Shown here one piece after another: positions 58,301-64,000 of a stretch of 64,000 nucleotides of DNA. The position numbers and the translations under genes were made by a program. Origin of the DNA: Yponomeuta sedellus (lineage: Eukaryota; Arthropoda; Insecta; Lepidoptera; Yponomeutidae); contig OW203722.1 in assembly GCA_934045075.1 (NCBI GenBank), positions 26,069,226 to 26,133,225 of the forward strand, given 5' to 3'. Numbering within the stretch: the stretch's first letter is position 1; every line of letters starts with the position of its first letter. The notes under the pieces are model-generated. The model saw only the letters and a list, made by a program, of their open reading frames with translations. It made no database searches and was not told where the DNA came from.

Positions 58301-59810
58301 ATATTCTGTTTAAGTTTACTTCAAACTCATGTTGGGAACATACATACCAGAGCTGGTAGTGGGGCAGGCTCCTGGTTAAAAAATAATAAAGATTAATTAG
58401 AAGAAATACAGTGAAATTTTAAAAACCTATTTAGAGGCTAAAAATTCCACCCATGCCGGGACGCGAACCCACGACCTCTGGCTAACCGTGCCTGCGCTCT
58501 CCGAACTGAGCTAATGGGCGACTTACCGGCATCAGTAAAATTTCGAACCTCTTTACATCATTCTCTGTATTACGTACAGGCAGCAACATCTGGCTGAGGT
58601 AATTTGCATCACTTGCAGCCCCGAGTACCGTAATTTGCAGTTAGGTTTTACATAGGAATGATATCGCTGTACCCACATGATTATATTCTTTTTTTTAATG
58701 CACCAACCCGTGCTAAGGACAATTTAAAAACCTATTTAGAGGCTAAAAAATCCACCCATGCTGGCACAGTTAGCCAGAGGTCGCGGGTTTTGTGTCCCGG
58801 CATGGGTGGAATTTTTAGCCTCTAAATAGGTTTTTAAAATTGTCCTTAGCACGGGTTAGTGCATAAAAAAATAATATAAGAGTGAAATTTGTAGAAAAAA
58901 TTAATAGCTTGCATAATGTAGCCTGCGAAGACGAAAGATCATGAATCGTATTCGTAAAAATTGTCCTCCGAGTACTTGTCGCGGACTCAACGCCTACGGT
59001 GTGAGGTCATTTGTTCCCCGGAAATTGAGTGACGCGTACGCTATGGAAGCAAATATTCTGAGATAACATTGTGTTGTAATTTACATGAAGTTGTAAAAAA
59101 GGCTTTTTAAAAGAAAACACCGAACTTTTGTACAGTCTGGGTAACTTGAGGGACTTTTGTACGGGGTACTTTTAGTCCTTCGTGTGCGTTATTTGATACA
59201 ATTTATAAGAGATCTATATTGACGGACAAAAAAAGTACGCGGGGGATAGTGCTTCGTCTGCGCAGGTTTTAAGCTGTAAACTAGTCATAGCTGCAATCCA
59301 ATTGGTTCAGTTAGTGGAGACTTATATGCTTTGGATCTGCTAAAGGCGGAAAATAAATGGTTTTAGTATTTGTTGTTTAGGGATGACCTGAATAATCAAA
59401 TTTTACAACGTTTTAAGCGAGAGTGACATCTTTTATTAGAGATGCCAAAATTTAAGTTAAAAATAAAGCCTCCTGACTCAATGCAGAAAATCCCGTAAGA
59501 AGTATGAAGAAGACAAAATAACTGACAGTTTTGATCTACATATTATTTTTTAAGTCTTTTAGGTAAAATCTTACAAAAACGAAATTATAGAAAATGGACG
59601 AATGTTTTGGGTAATACATTTTGTTTCCATTTGGCTCACTTCATGCTCTCCTAATATCTTTCATAAGTTTGTAATGTACACTAAATAAATACTTACCTAT
59701 CTTGATATACCTGCGGGTGACTGCATCTCGTCTATATGCGATCCGCGTGACGTAAGCGTGCGGTTGCCAAGGATTGAAATATACCCGGTGTACGTGCTTG
59801 CCGCTCCCGT
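46356..59810 (-). CDS. PDGF/VEGF-like cystine-knot gene 5 with microexon array (5' end incomplete)
   Basis: The 3' half is clear: 48356-48244 (113 nt, SQCGEPKYVLVNLKPP), 47246-47142 (105 nt, ISPSAAWVRRCVGHCNYH, donor GTCAGT) and 46532-46356 (177 nt, IRLMNVVTGSEWCSSYEVEE, SCDCC, TCTCRCP, stop TAA). Upstream lie fourteen microexon copies between 50233 and 59810, same strand and phase (1-1), most with intact AG and GT. Two are damaged (54158-54129 lost its donor, 57400-57371 its acceptor). No signal-peptide exon is visible up to 64000; an orphan promoter at 61.4 kb is separated from the array by a LINE. Either exon 1 lies beyond the window, or a LINE removed it and the gene is dead or uses another start. 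That all microexons belong to one transcript is an inference from strand, phase and order. Confidence 0.65.
47290..47620 (-). mobile_element. RTE-type LINE relic in gene 5 (shared intronic copy)
   Basis: Weak but collinear with the relics in genes 3 and 4 (GCATCTATAATCGTTGAACAC, TATAGAAATATTGAAAAGAT). Same intron and orientation. Confidence 0.5.
47645..47838. repeat. Dispersed repeat (TAGCTGACCCAGCGAA family), second copy
   Basis: ACTAGCTGACCCAGCGAACT to TTGTATTATAGATAGT; interrupts intron sequence that is continuous in gene 3. Confidence 0.7.
48915..49140 (+). mobile_element. CR1-like LINE 3' UTR split by a SINE-3
   Basis: TTGTCTGGAAGGAATTGCTT...CTCTGGTGTAC, then a reversed SINE-3 piece (about 49008-49107), then AATAAAGAATATTCTTATCT. 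The uninterrupted order is at 4540-4662. Confidence 0.7.
49793..49950 (-). mobile_element. CR1-like LINE 3' UTR
   Basis: Inverse of TTTAGCAATAAGGCAGCCAA and TACAATAAAGACTATTACTA, with a TTATCTTATCTTATT tail. Confidence 0.55.
50233..55675 (-). CDS. Microexon array of gene 5, left part (nine copies)
   Basis: Minus-strand microexons, each entered in phase 1 and left in phase 1: 50259-50233 (27 nt, DTVTHYTKPG), 52495-52466 (30, DVVMCYDTALG), 52707-52678 (30, xTVSGGSTKPx), 53958-53929 (30, DTVTSSTTRTG), 54158-54129 (30, donor deleted), 54649-54620 (30, DAITRTTTRPG), 54827-54798 (30, DAVTSKSTGPG), 55045-55022 (24, EACTTASSG), 55675-55562 (114, ends DAVTRRYIKIG). Acceptors are short A/T-rich runs ending AAAG, AAG or CAG; donors are mostly GTAAGT. 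The Thr/Ser-rich product would form a linker between signal peptide and cystine knot. The repeated family, intact splice sites and conserved phase argue against chance. Confidence 0.65.
50700..50925 (-). mobile_element. Retroelement-like ORF fragment
   Basis: VETLGPWGPEARLLFKEISS and QRISLAIQRGNAASLLGTLP recall a C-terminal segment common in insect retroelement proteins. The exact family is not recognised. A 17-20 bp palindrome (GGCACAAATAT...) follows at 50922-50966. Confidence 0.45.
51375..51967 (+). mobile_element. RTE-type LINE 3' fragment inserted in the left block
   Basis: YLGQILQLGKNNFEREAKRR, VLPVMTYGAETWTLTKGLVH, RAMLGVFLKDRIR, WAGHISRRTDKRW, then GRPPTRWDDDLRKTAGRCW and a GATGATGG end. 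The duplicated block at 56930 lacks it. Confidence 0.85.
53165..53345 (-). mobile_element. RTE-type LINE 3' end
   Basis: Inverse of GTCCAGCAGTGGACTAATTT and of GGCGCTCATTAGGGCAGGGT, as at 51905-51960; TCT repeats at its outer edge. Confidence 0.65.
53650..53810 (+). mobile_element. SINE-3 copy, short
   Basis: GGGCGGCTTGATAACTTCTG to CCCAGCAATGGCGACGTACA; a GTACCTAT palindrome follows (53802-53839). Confidence 0.6.
57371..59810 (-). CDS. Microexon array of gene 5, right part (duplicated block)
   Basis: Minus-strand copies: 57400-57371 (30 nt, acceptor AG changed to AA), 57941-57912 (30, DAVIRTTVRPG), 58158-58129 (30, DAVTSKSTGPG), 58371-58348 (24, GACPTTSSG), 59810-59697 (114, ends DAVTRRYIKIG). 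They pair in the same order with 52495-52466, 54649-54620, 54827-54798, 55045-55022 and 55675-55562 of the left block. Counterparts of 52707-52678, 53958-53929 and 54158-54129 are missing; the block appears to jump past them near 57778. The flanking intron sequence is also similar, so this is a segmental duplication rather than independent exon birth. Confidence 0.65.
57490..57695 (-). mobile_element. SINE-2 copy
   Basis: Reverse copy, CGGGATTCGAACCCGGGACC, head CACCTCTGTGGCGTAGCGGT. Confidence 0.8.
58420..58880 (-). mobile_element. SINE-1 copy joined to a SINE-1 foldback
   Basis: Full minus-strand unit (58420-58690, tRNA-like 58452-58523), then a near-palindrome (58690-58875) built from two 3' halves facing each other. 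Confidence 0.75.
58922..59268. mobile_element. TIR element (CCTGCGAAGACGAA), about 350 bp
   Basis: CCTGCGAAGACGAA at the left, TTCGTCTGCGCAGG at the right. The equivalent place in the left block (about 55120) is uninterrupted. Family not identified. Confidence 0.55.
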
Positions 59811-59929
59811 CTAAATAGTATGTTGTGGAAATATTGAAAAATGTAGGGCAGTAATTTATCGTAAGTAAAAGGAAAATTAACATTGATAAATAGTCTAAAA
59901 AAAAACTATAAATTTAGCAATGTTTGACT

Positions 59930-61200
59930 TGATGAGTATTGTAATGAAAAATGTAGACACATCTAATCCAAGATGTGCTATTTATTATGGACTTGTCTAA
60001 AGCATTTGACTAAGTGAAGCATAAAATGTTACTAAAAAAATTAGAATTTTACGGAGTAAGAAGAAATATACTTAAACTTATTGAATCATACTTAGAAAAT
60101 CGCCACCAATCAACGGAAATATCAAAATTTGCCCGCAAACACAAAATAAATAACTTACAAATCTAACAGTAGGTTAATTAATTGTGGGGTACCCCAGGAA
60201 GTATATTGGGACTGCTCCTCTTGTTAATCTATATTAATTATCTTCCAAAACATATTGCACATCCTATGGTCTTATATGTTGATGACAGCACAGTGACAAT
60301 TGCATGCAAAAATTATGATAATTATGAAAATACTATTAATGACGCTGTAAAAGATATAACTTGGCTTAAGAATAACAACTTGATTATAAATATTGACAAA
60401 ACAAAATATATGAATGTTAATAAAGCTGAAAACTTAAACGTTAACTACGAAGGAACAAAAATTGATTCAGTCGATATAACTAAATTTCTCGGGTTAAAAA
60501 TTGATAAGAAACTTACACGGAAATCTCAATGCAAAGCTGTTTGCCAACGACTAAGCTGCAAGGCCTACCTTATTTAAATTAGCACAAATACTAAATCGCA
60601 GGGCAGTGGTCACCGAATACCATGGTCTTGTAGCGTCAACTCTAAGATATGGAGTGATATTTTGGAGTAACTCTTCGCAACGTGAAACCGTATTTAAAGT
60701 ACAGAAAAGATGTATTCGTTCAATGTGTGGCCTTACGGCCAAAAAGACTTGTAAATCAAGTCACTCAACATCCTTACATTTCCCTCTCTCTACATATATG
60801 AAACGGCCGTTTTCGTAGAAACAAATCCTGATATCTTTGTAAAGGTTTCCCAAATTCGCCATGGACCAATTAGGTCACAATAGATTGATAAGCTCAGCCT
60901 TCCCTATGAAAACAGCTCTGATGTCAAAAAGCCTTTTCTGTATGGCACCAAAAATTTGTAATAAATTACGTAGTGAGATGAAAGATCATCGAAATTAATT
61001 CATCGAAATTTAAAAGAAAACTATGCCCATTTCTTACTGACAAATTTTATTATACTTTAGACGAATTTTTGAATGACGTTAATTTATAAATGTAAATACA
61101 TTGTAATACATTTTTGACATTTCTTACATGACATTACTGTATGACATGTGAATTTAGCTTACTATGACATTTCTTGGTTGTGTCTATAAAATATTAATTA
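59930..61200 (+). mobile_element. LINE with RT, 3' half, frameshifted
   Basis: A degraded MDLSKAFD-like motif at about 59990, then GVPQGS-like coding at 60185, LYVDDSTVTIACKNYDNYEN (motif C), INIDKTKYMNVN, ITKFLGLKIDKKLTRK, and the end FKRKLCPFLTDKFYYTLDEF at about 61010-61080. Several frameshifts. Lies between the microexon array and the orphan promoter. Confidence 0.75.
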
Positions 61201-61441
61201 ATTACTTAGTTCATTGAGCATGTGCATGCTTAAACAAATTTGTATACCTACATTTGTTTTGGGTAGAACATAGCGCTCTAAACTAGAACTTTAACTTTAT
61301 CGAAATGTATAAAGTGGTTGGTACCGCTAAGTGTATGCTGGCTGACTGCAGATCTACCAGAGCGCTTATGTTTCACATCCGCGATATGTTTCTTGGAACA
61401 TGCATTCGATGGTTCTTGGATGCATTCGTTCAATGTGTGGC

Positions 61442-61590
61442 CGTAAGGTGATTTTCAGTTATAATTATAAAGGTGGTGGCTTCGCTACGCTTGCTTGTAG
61501 AGTCTGACTCTGCAGGCAAGCGTAGCGAAGTGACACTATCGTGAGCCCAGCTCGCGCGTGATGTCACGATCGCAATATTTGCGCGGAGTT
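61442..61590 (-). promoter_or_regulatory. Orphan promoter copy, nearly identical to that of gene 3
   Basis: Contains the TATA-like motif, the full 51-bp palindrome (61480-61530) and the GC-rich upstream sequence of gene 3 (about 30004-30135) almost base for base. The 5' UTR and signal-peptide exon that should follow at lower coordinates are absent; LINE sequence is joined at about 61442. Confidence 0.6.
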
Positions 61591-61599
61591 TTTCGCACG

Positions 61600-62155
61600 T
61601 CAAACTACGTTTGTCGATAGCTTACATATTTGGAATCGTTGGATAGGTAAGAAACTAAACGTCATTTCTGAACGTACCCTAAAACTTACACAGAGTAAAA
61701 AAAGGCGAAAAAAAAAGTTTCAAAGTCAGCCTCCGCCATTGTGCGTCAGCGACTCTGAGTGAGGTCAGGTTTATAGTGAAATTTTAACCATTTCAAGTGG
61801 AATTCCAACGAAAAACTGTAAGTATCTTATACATTACTAATATTACCATCGTAATCATACCATTTCAAGTGAAATACACGCGAATTGTCTCAAAATATCT
61901 CGAAGGTAGTCCGAGTTTCAAATTTTGTGGAAAACTTTGCACTCAACTTTGAAATGCTTTTTGATACAATTTTTCTAGTTCTTTCAGATAAACCTTATAA
62001 CTTATGAGAAGGGAAATTTCACCACGATTACAAAACTCTTTACGAAACTGAAATGGACGTATTTTAGAAAAGTTATCATAATTTTAATGAATCACGGGAA
62101 ACGCCGCCGTCGTACCGCTGGGGAACCAGGAAATTAGTGCGTAAGCTAATTGCAA
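61600..62155. other. No gene recognised
   Basis: Moderately AT-rich sequence; CATTTCAAGTGGAATT / CATTTCAAGTGAAATAC repeat at 61790 and 61862. No signal-peptide exon found. Confidence 0.4.
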
Positions 62156-62159
62156 TCTA

Positions 62160-62470
62160 ATATTAATATACAGTCAAAAAACCCCTCCTTTTATATCCGC
62201 GTGCGATGAGAGAGAATTATATACTCTACACTGCACGTGTTCCGCCAGTATGAAATGAAATAAAAAGGTTGTATTCAAAGTAGCGCAGGCTTAATGAACG
62301 TTACAATTCGAGCTAGGTGTCCATTTCGAAATCTAAATCATTTTGGAGAAAAAATGGACAAAAAATCTCCAAACTTAGTCTTAATTAACAGAGTTTACAT
62401 AATTCTTATAAAACATAGAACGCATGCATTGTACTGCCTTTAATTTGAGACATCATTGTCATCTAATATT
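62160..62470. repeat. Repeat with TATA-like GATATAAAAGGAGGGG plus shared dispersed repeat
   Basis: The minus strand reads GATATAAAAGGAGGGGTTTT (62175-62200), also seen as GGTATATAGAAGGAGGGG at 52285 and GGATATAGAAGGAGGG at 57200. The dispersed repeat of 6665-6820 follows from 62255. Confidence 0.45.
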
Positions 62471-62474
62471 ATTA

Positions 62475-62765
62475 TACTATTTTTATTTTTAATGCACTAA
62501 CCCGTGCTAAGGACAATTTTAAAAACGTACTTAGAGGCTAAAAATTTCACCCATGCCGGGATTCGAACCCACGACCTCTGGCTATCCAACTGAGCTAATG
62601 GGCGACTCACCGGCATCAGTGAAATTTCGAACCTCTTTACACTATTCTCTGTATTACGTACAGGCAGCGACCTCTGGCTGAAGTAGATTGCATCACTTAC
62701 AACCCCGACTACCTACTTTGCAGTTAGGTTTTTACATCGGAATGATATCGCTGTACCCACATGAT
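62475..62765 (-). mobile_element. SINE-1 copy with internal deletion
   Basis: Minus-strand unit; the GTGCCAGCGCTC part of the tRNA-like region is missing (CTGGCTATCCAACTGAGC). Confidence 0.75.
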
Positions 62766-62924
62766 TCTAGATTTCATTATAGAAGTGTATACAATGCCCC
62801 ATGAAGAATGTATTAACTTTTGCCAGCTTAAATAGTGCGAACAAAAGTTTACGTTTATTTCTAGTATTAACATTGTGTTAACTTTAAAACTTTAGGTAGC
62901 CTAAAGTTTTAAAGTAATTTTTCC

Positions 62925-63965
62925 TGACGTACATAATGTTTTCATAGATATACTGACTGGCAACTGTCAGAATGTTAGTTTCTCTAAAGAAATCTCCTAA
63001 CGAATCAGTACTGCCTTGCTTATAAATGAATCTGATCGCTCTCTTTTGCAAGACGAAGATGGTGTCAATGTCTGCAGCTCATCGCCACAGTAGTATGCCA
63101 AGGACATGGAAATAACTAAATTTTATTATAATATAGAAATATCTAATTTCTTTGCAAATTTTTCAATATGACGACCCCATTGAAGCTTTGCAACAATTGT
63201 GATACCTAGAAATACAGTTTCATTAACAAGGTTTAATTTGTCATTTCCCAATATAACATTGCTGTCAACCGTTTTGACATTTGTAAGAGTGAACTTTATA
63301 CATTTTTTCTTTTTTGAATTCAACAATAAGTTATTAGAAGTAAACCAATTTAGTACTCGAGACAGAGCATTATTTGTACTGTCAAGGTCATTCTCTTGGA
63401 TTTAAATTTTAAAACTAAGTGACGTGTCATTCGCAAATGATATTATCTCTGACATATTTGAACCATGAACGGCAAATCATTTACATATACGAGGAAGAAG
63501 AACGGCCCCAAAATTGATCACTGTGGCACTCCTACATTGACCTTTGATCCTGAAGATTTAGTTCTATTTATATCAGCTGTTTGAACTCTTCCTTCCAAAT
63601 ACGAGTATGATGTTGTAAGTTTCAGGTTATTCTCGTTTATACCATAGTGCTTTAATTTTAAGACAAGCGTTTTATGGTCCACACAATCAAACGCCTTCGA
63701 CAAGTCACAGAACACGCCTATAGGTACCATTCTTACGATCTTCCCATGCACTAAATATATGTTTAACTAATATGACGCCGGCGTCCGTTGTAGAGCGCCC
63801 TTGCGTGTAGCCGAAATGCTGACCATGGAGAAATTAATAGTTATAGAAGTGTGTAAGCAGTTAACCTAGAACTATCTCCTCGAATATTTTACCCAAAACG
63901 GGTAGAACTGAGACTGGTCTGAAATTTGTGTGATCTTGCTTATCATCACTTTAAAACGAAGGAAC
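62925..63965 (-). mobile_element. LINE RT relic on the minus strand
   Basis: In order: FRPVSVLPVLGKIFEEIVLG (63930), FGYTQGRSTTDAGVILV, FCDLSKAFDCVDHKTLVLKL (63700), NVGVPQ, then NETVFLGITIVAKLQWGRHI (63230) and VLQKRAIRFIYKQ (63040). Frameshifts and a deletion between motif B and the thumb. Confidence 0.75.
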
Positions 63966-64000
63966 GAGCCTACTACGAGTATATTTCATTAGATCAGGTA

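Larger units (their letters stand above)
56570..59890. repeat. Segmental duplication, right block
   Basis: Same order as the left block. Carries its own insertions: SINE-2 (57490), SINE-1 (58420) and a TIR element (58922). Confidence 0.75.

Overview
The window looks like nuclear DNA of an insect, most likely a moth or butterfly. It is AT-rich, its genes are split by introns, and it is packed with non-LTR retrotransposon relics, tRNA-headed SINEs, a 5S-rRNA-like SINE, MITEs and a Penelope-like element. There are no bacterial operons, CRISPR arrays or true rRNA/tRNA genes. The lepidopteran call rests on the style of the repeats and is an inference.

The main content is a tandem cluster of at least five related genes, all on the minus strand, that appear to encode small secreted PDGF/VEGF-type cystine-knot proteins. 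From left to right they are gene 1 (4391-6351, last exon not found), gene 2 (14003-22311), gene 3 (25346-29847), gene 4 (36326-41668) and gene 5 (46356 to about 59810, exon 1 not found). They share one design. A signal-peptide exon ends in phase 1. It is followed by one or more phase 1-1 exons, mostly microexons of 24-30 nt. Next come an exon of about 113 nt carrying the first knot cysteine (CGEP motif), a 105-nt exon with an RCVGxC core, and a last exon with a CxC pair and a cysteine-rich tail. The spacing fits the PDGF/VEGF signature, but the two cysteines that link subunits in vertebrate members are replaced.

The microexons differ most between genes: one 48-nt exon in gene 1, a chimeric 60-nt exon in gene 2, four 27-nt exons (three on a 109-bp tandem repeat) in gene 3, one in gene 4, and fourteen recognisable copies in gene 5, where a block of several kb has been duplicated. 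Promoter copies share a TATA-like motif and, in genes 3 and 4, a perfect or near-perfect palindrome. An orphan promoter copy at 61.4 kb is almost identical to that of gene 3 but is cut off by a LINE.

The rest is mobile DNA: CR1/Jockey/RTE-like LINE fragments on both strands; a head-to-head pair of Penelope-like elements (32.0-35.3 kb) with hammerhead-like motifs at both ends; a hAT-type MITE with an 8-bp target duplication (16.4 kb); a copia relic carrying a nested MITE (23.6-24.1 kb); many copies of one tRNA-like SINE, some as foldbacks; and a 560-bp tetranucleotide satellite at 9.2-9.7 kb. All calls are by eye from the sequence; no searches were run.
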